Assembly (NCBI GenBank): GCA_024336345.1
Contig: JANFOG010000003.1
Span: 4,098,501-4,162,500, forward strand
Length of the DNA stretch: 64,000 nt
Direction of reading: 5' to 3'
Origin: Mariannaea sp. PMI_226
Lineage: Eukaryota; Ascomycota; Sordariomycetes; Hypocreales; Nectriaceae
The position numbers and the translations under genes are program-made. Below are positions 53,257-62,660 of this stretch, piece by piece (positions within the stretch are counted from its first letter, which is position 1; every line of letters starts with the position of its first letter). The notes under the pieces were generated by a model. That model worked only from the letters and a program-made list of their open reading frames with translations, was not told the origin of the DNA and did no database searches.

Positions 53257-53495
53257 CTGCGAATTCTTTATCGAATTTACATCAGCAACCATCAAATACA
53301 CGTACAGAATTTTGAAAGGTACGTCAATACTCTAAATTCTTAGACTATGACTAATGTGTTTATGATAGAGATATGTCTGACGAACAACCCGTTGAGAAGC
53401 CTGACGAAGAGGAAGTGTCTTACTCAGCGACGGACATCATGGTCAAGGTTCCCGACGGGTCTGGGGATACTGGAGAGGGAGGATCCTCAACTTAG
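53257..53495 (+). CDS. Possible 3' end of an unrecognised gene
   Basis: A textbook 50-nt intron lies at 53319-53368 (GTACGT donor, GACTAATG branch, GATAG acceptor). Across it one frame reads NHQIHVQNFE/RDMSDEQPVEKPDEEE, then YSATDIMVKVPDGSGDTG, stop at 53495. The acidic tail is protein-like. No start codon or upstream exon could be fixed, so the gene's 5' part is unknown. It could also be a 40-residue frame from the ATG at 53373. Confidence 0.35.
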
Positions 53496-53883
53496 AGCAC
53501 CACTTGTATTGTCAGACTGAGGTAGCGAACGAGTTGCGAAGTGCGTTCAACCCGTGTTTGGTGATTTCACATTTCCCACTTAGATGAAGTCAATGAACGT
53601 ATCTTCCTTTACTTCAAGGAGCCTTTACCTTCCACGTCTTCCAACCTTCCCATTCTTTCCTTTCTAAAATGTGGCCACATAAGCCACCTCATTGTGTCTA
53701 CCCAGTTGGTCAGGAACCGCATTTAAGCCACGGGTGCTTAAATGAAGTCAAGTGAGCCAGGTCAAGACCCCTAATGTAGCTATACCTATTCAAAAATAGA
53801 GACAAGAACACTAAACCATATTTACTATACCCAATTGCAGTATAATACCCTACCACTTCACAGATTATTCAGCCATTTATCTC
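53496..53883. other. Intergenic, upstream of the left minisatellite
   Basis: About 390 bp. Contains a small palindrome (CATTTAAG ... CTTAAATG, about 53720-53744). No gene. Confidence 0.4.
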
Positions 53884-54165
53884 TATACATAGCCCTACCC
53901 ATCCACCCACCCATTTCCCATCCACCCATTTTTCACCCACCTATTTTTCACCCACCCATTTTCCACCCACCCATTTTCCACCCACCCATTTTCCACCCAC
54001 CCATTTTCCACCCACCCATTTTCCACCTACCCATTTTCCACCCACCCATTTCCTATCCATCCATTTCCCATCCATCCATTTCCCATCTATCCATTTTCCA
54101 TTTATCCATTTTCTATCTACCCATTTTCCATCTACCCACCCATCCACCCATCCATCCATCCATCT
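53884..54165 (+). repeat. Minisatellite, left copy (CCACCCATTTT unit)
   Basis: Tandem 15-bp-type units of the form CCCATTTTCCACCCA with shorter 11-12-bp variants, about 280 bp. All frames through it are repeat translations (HPPIF and so on). It lies upstream of the plus-strand gene ending at 54771. The reverse complement of the same unit forms the array at 55800-56240. Confidence 0.85.
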
Positions 54166-54180
54166 CCTGGGTTTTGTTTC

Positions 54181-54771
54181 GGTCCGACATTTAGCCGTCT
54201 AGGGTTTAGGCATCCACATGGACTGTCATGGGTCCAATCTACTGAAACCCAACAAGACCAAGTAAGAGATTTATCCCTCGACATTTTGGCTTCTCCAGAC
54301 GCTCAATCTATCGTGGAGCAAACAGATGTTAAGACGTACAACGAGTTGGGTACTGCCACACGTTGAGGGCGCGACGTCTGGAGAATGAGAAAAACCTCAA
54401 TTACAGCAGAAGATTATTCCGACGAGACGGTTGCCCAAAAATGCGTTGAAGCGGTTCGTAAAAACCGAGGCAGAATGTACAAATGCTGACCAGAAAAATA
54501 GACCGGGAAGCCTTGCTCGAACCCTTCGTGGAAAGATTATACCGATACCCAGTCGGATCCCGAAAATGAGATTGTCGCAATTATAGTCGACATGCGCTCT
54601 GTTACCGGCCTTTGTTATATCTACAACAAGCACTACCAGTATAAAGACATGGTTGGAAAAGAATCGGAAGGAGAAGTTGTCATTGTACCATGGAAGAAAG
54701 GATTGAAATTTGTTTGCTACGGCTCTTGTCGAGTAGGGACAGTTAAAGTTGAAGAGGTTGACACCCGCTAA
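54181..54771 (+). CDS. Unknown gene between the minisatellites, 5' end unresolved
   Basis: Three exons fit: a frame open from the edge of the minisatellite to 54349 (VRDLSLDILASPDAQSIVEQ, KTYNELG), then 54407-54453 (AEDYSDETVAQKCVEA), then 54502-54771. Introns are 57 and 48 nt, phases agree. The last exon reads KDYTDTQSDPENEIVAIIVD, VTGLCYIYNKHYQYKDMVG and VVIVPWKKGLKFVCYG, strand-rich with paired cysteines. No in-frame ATG is visible in the first exon, so a further 5' exon, possibly beyond the repeat, is needed. The stop overlaps the convergent gene by 4 bp. No family recognised. Confidence 0.5.
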
Positions 54772-55771
54772 TCTATATGATGTGTGACCCCCGATGCTTT
54801 AACTGCTGCTTTATGTGGACAAGAAAAAGTGACGAATGGGGTGAATCCAGGATATTCAGGTATTGTCAACCAAACTTGGACTCCTGGATTACTAGATATC
54901 ATTTGGATAGCATCCATCGGCGACAGTGGATACTGCTTTCCGTTGAGTGGTACTGTAGAGTCAGTTTCAAGCAACAACAGACTGGGTAATGATACTTACT
55001 CTTTTGAATTTCTTCGTCACGGGCGCCGCCGTCCCCATCATCACTGTCGTCTCCATCGTCACTGTCGTCTTTGTCGTCTCCATCGTCACTGTCGTCTTTG
55101 TCGTCTCCATCGTCACTGTCGTCTTTGTCGTCTCCGTCGTCACTTTTATCACCGCCCTCTGTCTCCGCATTTTGGCTGTTCCCGCAGGAGACTCCGTGGA
55201 CTAGCTGGTCGTCTGTCTGCTCTCTCTGCTGACCAGCGACACGGCGACGTTTGAATGGCTGAGAGGGAATATCCATCTCTGAGCGTTCAGTGGCAGAATC
55301 GCTGCATTGCACTATGTCGGTAGAGCGGAAATCTTGAATAAATCAGTATCCTATGTGACGAACTGGCGGTTAATACGCACTTGTTCCGAGTTCCCTCTGG
55401 TGCTTCTCGTAGAGACGTTGGGCCAGATCACTAAAGCCACTTGGGATTGCCACTTTCTTCCACCATTCTTGGATTTCCTCGATCAAAGTATGAACCTGAT
55501 TCAAGTTCCCCATCCAGGTGATGGGTAGAGCGAATGTGCATAGAAAAAATACTTCATGGCCGAGTTCGGTAAAAATTTTCTTGAAGTTCTTGAGAGCAGT
55601 CTCCCGCCTGCTCTTGGTAGTGTCTGGCAAGTCAGCTGTTTTTGCTTGGAATAACACAATGACCCTGTCAAGCCGTAACTGTTGCTGTTTGCTGGGGTTG
55701 GAATCATCCACAAAGTATGCGCGCTGTGCCTCCAGGTCCTTCAACTGTCTGGCAAATAATGATCCTGTCAT
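54768..55771 (-). CDS. Unknown protein with acidic DGDDKDDS repeats, 302 residues
   Basis: Exons 55381-55771, 55000-55332 and 54768-54952, introns 48 and 47 nt (GTGCGT and GTAAGT donors; ACTGAT and AACTGAC branches), all phases agree. The first 130 residues are helical and rich in Lys/Glu/Gln (LFARQLKDLEAQRAYFV, KNFKKIFTELGHEVFFLCTF, IEEIQEWWKKVAIPSGFSDL). Exon 2 has a basic KRRR followed by about four 8-residue acidic units (DGDDKDDS) from a 24-bp DNA tandem repeat. Exon 3 ends with PLSPMDAIQMISSNPGVQVW and a small strand-rich region. The KRRR suggests a nuclear protein. The right-hand minisatellite is just upstream of its start. Confidence 0.7.
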
Positions 55772-55799
55772 CGCTCGTAATCAATTAAATGCAAGTTCG

Positions 55800-56240
55800 A
55801 TGATGGAAAATGAGGGAATGGGTGGATGGGGAATGGGTGGATGGGGAATGGGTGGATGGGGAATGGGTGGATGGGAAATGGGTGGATGGGGAATGGGTGG
55901 ATGGGGAATGGGTGGGTGGAAAATGGGTGGGTGGAAAATGGGTGGGTGGAGAATGGGTAGGTGGAAAATAAGTAAATAAAAAATGAATAAGTAGAAAATA
56001 GGTAAGTGGAAAATGGGTGGATGGGAAATGGGTGGATGGGGAATGGGTGGATGGGGAATGGGTGGGTGCAAAATGGGTGGGTGCAAAATGGGTGGGTGGA
56101 AAATGGGTGGAAAATAGGTGAATGGGAAATGGATAGGTGGAAAATAGGTGAATGGAAAATAGGTAAGTGGAAAATGGGTGGGTGGAAAATGGGTGGGTGG
56201 AAAATGGGTGGATGGGAAATGGGTAGATGGAGAATGAGTG
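55800..56240 (-). repeat. Minisatellite, right copy (inverted relative to 53884-54165)
   Basis: About 440 bp of GGGTGGATGGGGAAT and GGGTGGGTGGAAAAT units, the reverse complement of the left array's CCCATTTTCCACCCA unit. It starts about 30 bp upstream of the ATG at 55771. Variant units (AAATAGGTAAGTGG, GTGCAAAATG) are interspersed. Confidence 0.85.
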
Positions 56241-57094
56241 GGTTGAAATTGAAAATGGGTACTGAGGTTGAGGGGGGGGTCGACGGAAGCGGACGAGCAT
56301 GATTTCTTTCTGCCTTACCTCTTGCGCTTGGTTTAACTTATTACGCTCTACGGAGTACCAGCTTACAACATACAATCAAGAAAAAGAAAAGAAAAGCTGG
56401 CTTCTGACTATACCAAATCTGTCAATATGTCCAATGACAGCCCCGAGCGCCGTGATGCCGAAAAAAGGCAGTAATAACCTTCATATCGCCTTGCCTGGGT
56501 TCTCACTTGTATAACAGCCACAAACATGGTACATAACGGAGCTAAAAAAAAAAAAAAAATGTTTACCCCGGTGAGTTCGCTTCATATCGCATTAGCCTGC
56601 ATGATGTTGGGAAAGTGGGAGGACATCAACCAGCAGAGCTTGAAACCATCCCTCAACTGGACGAGCTCATGCGGCCACTTAGCCGGCCATTTGGAGGTGA
56701 ATCCTCATGGGAAGGGAAGGTACTGGTCGTCGAAAGAAGAGCTAGGTCATCGCAGGGATTCTCAAACAATGCAATGGCTTGCCTTGATTATCCAGTCGCC
56801 GTCAAGGTACGCAGGGGCTGTGGCTTCACTGGTGAGGCAGTTGGCTGCATAGCCAACTCACTCCCCCTTAATACCATTTCGATGTTTAAGTTCATCATAG
56901 AGCATCTCAGTATGAGCAACCTTCCGTCAATTCATGATCCAGTTATGTCACAATAGTAGCACAATGATTTGAATGGGACAATATCAAGCTCTAGCATTGC
57001 AGGATTTCGCAATAGAGAGACAACTGCAACTCAACCCTCGCAACTACAATTGATACTTGAAGGCTTCTGGATCTACACACACCCACGCACACAC
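56241..57094. other. Intergenic, low coding signal
   Basis: About 850 bp. Overlapping plus-strand frames at 56526-56956 have no start context or domain. An A-run of 15 lies near 56545 and a CA-rich microsatellite at 57074-57102. Confidence 0.35.
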
Positions 57095-57290
57095 ACACAC
57101 ATTCATAAACTTCTCAGCTCAGCTCTCCCAAGTAGCCAGGGTACCTTATGCCCGAACGTCATAACTTTTCCATGGCTTGCATATGCAGTTAGTCTGGGGG
57201 CCTAGGAGCAAGGAAAGGGGCTTTGGCAGCGGCCGACGTTATGGCCGCATGAGCTCATCCTCGCAAGCATAGTGTAGGTATTGTAGCTTG
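57095..57290 (+). repeat. Dispersed repeat D, copy 2
   Basis: Degenerate match to 6015-6310; see that entry. Best block AAAGGGGCTTTGG ... GCCGCATGAGCTCATCC. Confidence 0.4.
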
Positions 57291-57952
57291 TCAATCCGTG
57301 TCATTAAGCAAGAGAAGTTAATGGTCATTTATTGCGGCTGGGCTTGTCGCAAGTACACGCAAACTAGCCATTCCAACATGTATTGCCATGTACTCAGGAA
57401 CCCCCAACTTTCACATCATTCCCTGGCTCGCTTTCCTTTCTGCCTTCACCCGAATTCTTGTCCTTTGCGTTGTTTTTCGTCTCGTCCTTGATGAATTTGA
57501 AGACATGGATGCGGTTTCTCTCCTTTTGTGGGATGGGGTTTATATTCGCGCTATTGAAATCAGCTTATGAGCGTGGTATTGTATCTGGGCACTGCACAGA
57601 TGTTAGAGCTATTCCTCAATAGGATGTACCTATGCAGTCTCTTCGCAGGCCCCTTTTGGCGGAGTGGCGTATCTGGGAGACTTGGTCGCTCGTAATCTTC
57701 ATGTCGACCTTTGGAGGCCGCCCTGCCCCCGATCCCGTCGGGCTTTTCCCTTCCCCTAGATTGCAGCTACGGTGAAATCGGTAGGAAAGGTGTACACTAC
57801 ACTACCACAGGTGGTCATGCAACGGAAGTAGCGAGATTTTGTTGTCTTTTGGAGTCCGTATATTACAATAAGCTAATAGATGATTAGGAATTTACTTGTT
57901 ACAAATACGCAAACGAAAGTAGTGACCATTATCAAGCCTTCGACTATTTCTA
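57291..57952. other. Intergenic with a short hydrophobic frame
   Basis: About 660 bp. A 60-codon plus frame from the ATG at 57388 (FHIIPWLAFLSAFTRILVLC, then VLDEFEDMDAVSLLLWDGVY) is membrane-protein-like, but it has no partner exon and may be a relic. Confidence 0.25.
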
Positions 57953-58922
57953 TCATTCCTCTGGCTTTCGCGCACAAACACTCCAACTGCCAGAGAGTAA
58001 GTAACGTACTATTGATACCACGTAATATGATCACATACCTTTCAAATTTCATGCCGGCCCTCTCCTCTCGTATCATACTCGCAGCCAGTATCTCAGTCGA
58101 ATCCCAATGCCAGTTCAACACCTCGTTCAACGGGCGCAGGACAAGACCTCGAGTGTCAAGTACATCACGTTCTTCTTTCGAGTAGTTTGCGGGAAGGACG
58201 CTTTGTACATCCTTGAAGGACCATTCCTTCGTCGTGGTCATGATATTAGAGAATCCAATCTCCTCAAACAATTGTTTAACAAGATCAAGGGTTGGAAATT
58301 CTCGACCTGTTGCCTCTTTAAGATAGCCGAAGAGCCTCAACCACTCTAGATAAGCTGGCTGCTTATTGTTAGGTTTAGGTGTTACCATGTGAAACTCAAT
58401 CCATGACCCTGGCTTCATGAACTTGAATCTATGATAGAACAGTTTCTTCCAGTCCTTACACCACTCAACTTGGCGCATGAATATCAAATCGGCGTTTTGT
58501 TCATCGGGAAGCTCCTCATCAGTTTCCTCAACGTCAAGGCACCATGCATGAAGTCTCATAGGGACGTTCTTGGGTAGGATAGCAATGGCACGGTCTATCG
58601 CGATGATATGCACACTTGGATGATTGTCTGCAAGGTCACTGTGCGTGATCAGCGAGGTTTACCATACAATTCACGCCTTATATCCTACATTGACCAGGTG
58701 CAGGAGCCGGCCCCAACATCAATGACTCGCTTGGGTTGGACTGGGCTATGGTACATGCTGCCATGATTTAGGTGCAACCAGATTTTGTGCCTATTGTAAG
58801 ATTAGCCTTGCCGACCATTGAGAGTAATTGTCTTGAACTTACTTGAGGAGCGAACTTTGTCCAGCGATCCCGTCGACAGGGTCCCTTTTCAGGTTAGATA
58901 CAGGACACATTGTGGAAGCCAT
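57953..58922 (-). CDS. LaeA-like SAM-dependent methyltransferase, 271 residues
   Basis: Exons 58843-58922, 58689-58790, 58039-58638 and 57953-57986, introns 52, 50 and 52 nt, all phases agree. Exon 2 carries KIWLHLNHGSMYHSPV and the SAM-binding motif I VIDVGAGSCTWSIDLAD (about residue 49), with the following acidic strand HIIAID. Then come RLHAWCLDVEE, DLIFMRQVEWCKDWKKLFYH (the family's fungal RxxxxxxxDW helix), FMKPGSWIEFHMV, a LFEEIGFSNI strand and a Trp-containing C-terminus made by the last splice. Fungal members include LaeA, a regulator of secondary metabolism, and many cluster enzymes. No biosynthetic cluster is visible here, so substrate and role are open. Confidence 0.88.
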
Positions 58923-59361
58923 TCTTACCATGCGTCCCAATGGTCTGCTGGGAAGTCCCTGTTGCATATCACCTCAATGGGATCATCTTCCAGCGTGTTA
59001 GAGAAAGCGTCTTCCGGCGCGTTGGTGAAATCTTCGGTGCGTGGAATGATCATTACTGCAGGCTTCATCGGTATGGAGTGACTAAAAAATAGATGATTTC
59101 AATGGCGATGGTCCGCGAACTACGAGGAACGAATGGGGATATAAGTACGAGTCGCCTAACGCTCAGTGCTTGGGGATCATCTGATAGCTCAATTTCCACT
59201 AATATATGAGGAAGAGGAACGATTTCACCATGGCCAAGAAGGATGAAAGCAAAAGGGGTTTAGGTTTACCTGCAGGGATATGCCCGCTAAGCCCTTTGCA
59301 TATGAGCCCAACAAGTACGTAACTTCTTTTTTAAGGCGACAGACCATAAGGAATCAATGGA
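58923..59361. other. Intergenic
   Basis: About 440 bp upstream of the methyltransferase. Nothing supported. Confidence 0.4.
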
Positions 59362-59595
59362 TCACCTTGTACTGTACCTAACCCCGTCATGAGTGTAGTA
59401 TGGGTCAACAACGATGGCAAAGAGTCCCGGAAGCAACGCCGCGCCCGCAAAAAGGCCCCATGTGAGCAGGCCGAAAAGGAGGTGCAAGGGGCCAAGGATT
59501 AGGACAACAACCCTCGACAAAAGGATCGCCAAGTTAGGCGTCCCGTGTTTCTTAGGTGTCTGTTGCCACCCTGCTGTACCCAAAAGGTGTGCCAT
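59362..59595 (-). CDS. Possible small two-helix membrane protein
   Basis: A 77-codon frame from the ATG at 59595. After a polar start (TAGWQQTPKKHGTP) it has ILLSRVVVLILGPLHLLFGL and WGLFAGAALLPGLFAIVVDP, two likely membrane helices, then a short polar end. No intron needed. The gene is unrecognised; hydrophobic frames of this length can arise by chance in GC-balanced DNA. Confidence 0.38.
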   Translation of the reverse strand: MAHLLGTAGWQQTPKKHGTPNLAILLSRVVVLILGPLHLLFGLLTWGLFAGAALLPGLFAIVVDPYYTHDGVRYSTR

Positions 59596-59725
59596 GGACA
59601 GGTCAATGAAATCGATTCATCGTCAGCGGGGTATTGCCTCTTTGCCGCTAAATCCCGCCAATCTTGGGCAGCATCTGATGAGGCGGCCCCCAAACAGGGT
59701 GGGCAGAACAAGCCAGGACTTGCAA

Positions 59726-59732
59726 TATAAAA
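59726..59732 (+). promoter_or_regulatory. TATA box of the cysteine-rich small protein gene
   Basis: TATAAAA within CAATATAAAAGG, about 115 nt upstream of the ATG at 59846, followed by a CT-rich leader. Confidence 0.5.
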
Positions 59733-59845
59733 GGCCTCAGGATGCCACAGTCCAAGGATAAGTTCTCGCAATCACAATCAGACTCACCCTATCTTTACTC
59801 CGAGATCCTCTCTTTACGCAAGGCATATCAAACAAAATTGACCTT

Positions 59846-60065
59846 ATGTGCACTTCGGTCTACCACGACTTTGCCTGTGGGCATTCGGTTTTCCTTCGAA
59901 AACAGATCTGTACGAATATGAAGAAATGCCCTGGACAACAAAGACGAACAGAGTTCTATTCCTCTGGTGTCTGTTATGACTGTGCCACAAGTCATGTAAG
60001 CCACCATATAACCCTACCCTCTACAAGGAGACTGAAGCGCGTACTAGGCTGCCTAGCTAGAATGA
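59846..60065 (+). CDS. Small cysteine-rich zinc-type protein, about 52 residues
   Basis: From the ATG at 59846 the frame reads MCTSVYHDFACGHSVF, ICTNMKKCPG and SGVCYDCATSH. The order MC....Y.CGH......C....C.......G.C..C is shared by many small fungal proteins of unknown role and suggests one or two zinc sites. A GTAAGC donor at 59996 follows CATSH; acceptors at 60046 or 60056 both lead to a stop within three codons, so the spliced protein is about 52 residues. Unspliced the frame runs to 60079 with arginine-rich text that looks non-coding. Confidence 0.55.
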
Positions 60066-60164
60066 AAATAGGCCCTTGATCGTCCACGATGGTGGTTTTC
60101 CCACGAGGTTTTCCCATCATCTGAATGCGAATGCAGTGGAATCGATAGCCTTGAACATGAAATT

Positions 60165-60953
60165 TCAAGCAGGTGTAACTATGTTCATCTTGGTCATTAT
60201 ACCTACTCGATTGATTAGTATAAGTAAATATATATAGTTTATAAGCTTACCCTGAATCTTTTGTAAAGCTTGGAAATCCCAGGATACGGCGTATACACAT
60301 TTACCTGTTGGCTTGACTCCTTTCTCTTTGGTGAGGGGAATCTGGTCCCCAGCATAACCTGCTCGGCCAAAATCGATAATCGTGATATGCTTGTCTATGT
60401 TCAACATGATGTTACTTATAGATACATCATAATGGATGACTCTAGCCTGGTGTATCCTCTCAATCGCTGTCTTCATCTCATCATAATACTCAAGCAAATT
60501 CTCAGGGGTAATATGATAAAGCCTCTCCATCCTAAAACCGAAGATGCCCTGCTTGTCCTGGAGTGGTTCGGGGTGTGTTCGTACGATTGGAAGACTGAGA
60601 GGCATTGTCGAGAGGTGTCGGAGGAGCGAAAACTCCTCTCGGAGTAGGTCCCTCTGTCGCTCATTGATGGCAACCTTACAAATCGGGAAACTGTCCATAC
60701 AGTTATTCAATTCTCTGATATGGGAGTCCGCGCCGTGTCCGACCACTCGAGAAGTAGTCCATAGCTTATTTACCTGGGAGCTATGAGGAATAGGTGAGGA
60801 GACTGCGCCTTCGATATGCGGAAATAATGATAGATTCGGTTGACTTCGCCAATCTCCAGACCAACAAACAAGATATTCTTGACCGTCGTAGTCGACATTG
60901 AACGCACACTGTTTGTCGAAAGGATAGACGTCTGTGATGGGTTGCGGCAGCAT
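60165..60953 (-). CDS. Kinase-like protein with short C-lobe, 246 residues
   Basis: Exons 60251-60953 and 60165-60202, with a 48-nt intron (GTAAGC donor, perfect TACTAATC branch, GAGTAG acceptor). The intron is a multiple of three without a stop, so retention would add 16 residues. The N-terminal 60 residues precede the kinase-like fold. ICKVAI (Lys 93) is the likely ATP lysine, VIHYDVSISNIML (about 172-184) the catalytic loop with Asp and Asn kept, and TIIDFGRAGY (191-200) the DFG motif. No APE or C-lobe helices follow beyond residue 246, so the protein belongs to the kinase-like (PKL) proteins or is truncated. Substrate unknown. Confidence 0.8.
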   Translation of the reverse strand: MLPQPITDVYPFDKQCAFNVDYDGQEYLVCWSGDWRSQPNLSLFPHIEGAVSSPIPHSSQVNKLWTTSRVVGHGADSHIRELNNCMDSFPICKVAINERQRDLLREEFSLLRHLSTMPLSLPIVRTHPEPLQDKQGIFGFRMERLYHITPENLLEYYDEMKTAIERIHQARVIHYDVSISNIMLNIDKHITIIDFGRAGYAGDQIPLTKEKGVKPTGKCVYAVSWDFQALQKIQGKLINYIYLLILINRVGIMTKMNIVTPA

Positions 60954-62278
60954 TGGTACTGAACTTAATGGTCCGTTGTGCTTCAGCTGCGATAGGACCG
61001 TGAAAATTATTTTGCCTGCGGGGTCGACAGGGCCAGGATAGGCTTAAAAGACCCGAAATGCGCTCTACTCGGTAGGGATCAACAAGGGCTGAGATCTCGA
61101 CTCGACGACTAGGAGTAACTATTTCCACTATCTGGATATACAAACCAAAGACGAAGAGGAAATTTGCAGGTAACTAAGCAAGGTGCTGTCCATCTTTATA
61201 GTATAATACTGTCACATGATCTGGATAAATGTCGGATGAGCTAGCAGGTTTGGCTGTTCGCCTATGACGATGAGGAAAGAGTTGGTGACAAGTGGGATTA
61301 TTCTGTCGGATCTGACCGCTTCCTTAGTTAATCCCGTCTCATATCGGAATATGGGGGGTAGGGTTCTCGCGTGAATTCAAAGTACAAAATTTGTTCGGAG
61401 CGGAATAAAAATGATATAGACAATAGAACAAGTTGATAAGTTGCTTGCTGACATGAGGAAAGTCTTGGCTCACGATCAATTCAATCGGGTATAGTGCGGT
61501 TCATACTTTAAAAGTCTTGGCTCGAATTAATTCATTTAGGTATATCGCGAAATAGAGGCTTCTTATTGGTCAATTCAGCCCATATGCGGCCCGTTCATTT
61601 ATCCGATTCCCCGGTTCGCCGCCCGCTGAAAGTCACAAAAGAGTGACCCGACACTACCCGACCCTCTCTTAACCATGCTGATATTGGTTGACTGTTGTCT
61701 CGATTTGGGCATCAATGACACGTTTTCAGCTGCATGGAAGTTCAAAGTGGCATATAGAGAGGGGTAGTGTTACCCAATCGATTGCCTTGTAAGCTTCATT
61801 ATTATTTCTTTGACAGGAGCACGCAAAAAATACTCAATCATGCCGCCAACATGTGGAAGAGTTCGTGATTACGAGAGTGTCTTTCCTTTGAAACATCGCC
61901 TACTTCCTGCAATCCTCGGGCTCCTCGACGCGGGGCATCTGGAAAGTAATGTTACGCGTAGATCCAAGCTCCTGGCACGAAGTGGAGAGGATTTGCCGGC
62001 TGCTAATGCACGTCAGTCACAGCTCTTACCGTGTCGGTATCAATACGGATGTACACATGCAGGCAATTATGGCCAGTCAAAATATGTGGGAGGATGTACA
62101 CATCGCTTCAGTAAAATTGGTGATCGAAAAGGGACTTGCATGACAGCGTAGACGCAAGCTGTTGACCTCTTCACACAATGAAACAACATTGCCGCTTGGA
62201 AAATAGAAAATCGTACATAATGCCTTGAATAACCTTAAACAACCACTATCAAGTTAACCATGCATTTTTCCTTGCCCA
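60954..62278. other. Intergenic with unresolved open frames
   Basis: About 1.3 kb. Two overlapping plus frames near 61846-62150 look protein-like in different phases (VFPLKHRLLPAILGLLDAG; then SSWHEVERICRLLMHVSHS and WEDVHIASVKLVIEKGLA). No intron connects them. They may be a frameshifted relic. A short repeat AAGTCTTGGCTC..GATC/TTAATTCA occurs at about 61461 and 61512. Confidence 0.3.
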
Positions 62279-62374
62279 TCATGACGAGGGAGGAGCCCCA
62301 CAAAGGCCACAATTGTAGCCTTGCGGCTTGCCTCCGCAAAGTTTGCACGGTTCGCGCGGGGGATCGTCGGCCAT
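62279..62374 (-). CDS. Micro-ORF with two CxxC motifs, 31 residues
   Basis: ATG at 62374, stop at 62279. The peptide has CKLCGGKPQ and NCGLCGAPP, a compact four-cysteine arrangement that could bind one zinc ion. It is too short to trust alone, but the spacing CxxC-x9-CxxC is regular and the residues between are typical of zinc ribbons. It could be the first exon of a longer gene. Confidence 0.3.
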   Translation of the reverse strand: MADDPPREPCKLCGGKPQGYNCGLCGAPPSS

Positions 62375-62660
62375 GTTTTACCGATTGAGTTTGCGAAAAA
62401 CTAGAAGAAGTTAATATCAACTAACACAAATGATAAAGAAATCTCACTTCTTGCTGTGCCGAGAAAAGGCTTGAGGATTTGAAGTGACCAAGTTGGTTGA
62501 AGTGATGAGCAATATGTTGCGGCATCGACGGTATTAAATACTGGGCGGGCCCACATTTTCTTCGCGTAAAGTGGAGTTAGCTTGGCGCCCAACCCTACGT
62601 GGCAAACTTGAAAGCACAGTTTCCTCCTCCATCATTGAACATTGAACCATCTTCAATGAC

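Noticed and set aside
53835..54194. 119-codon HPPIF frame and similar frames at 55785-56375
   Set aside because: Pure minisatellite translation.
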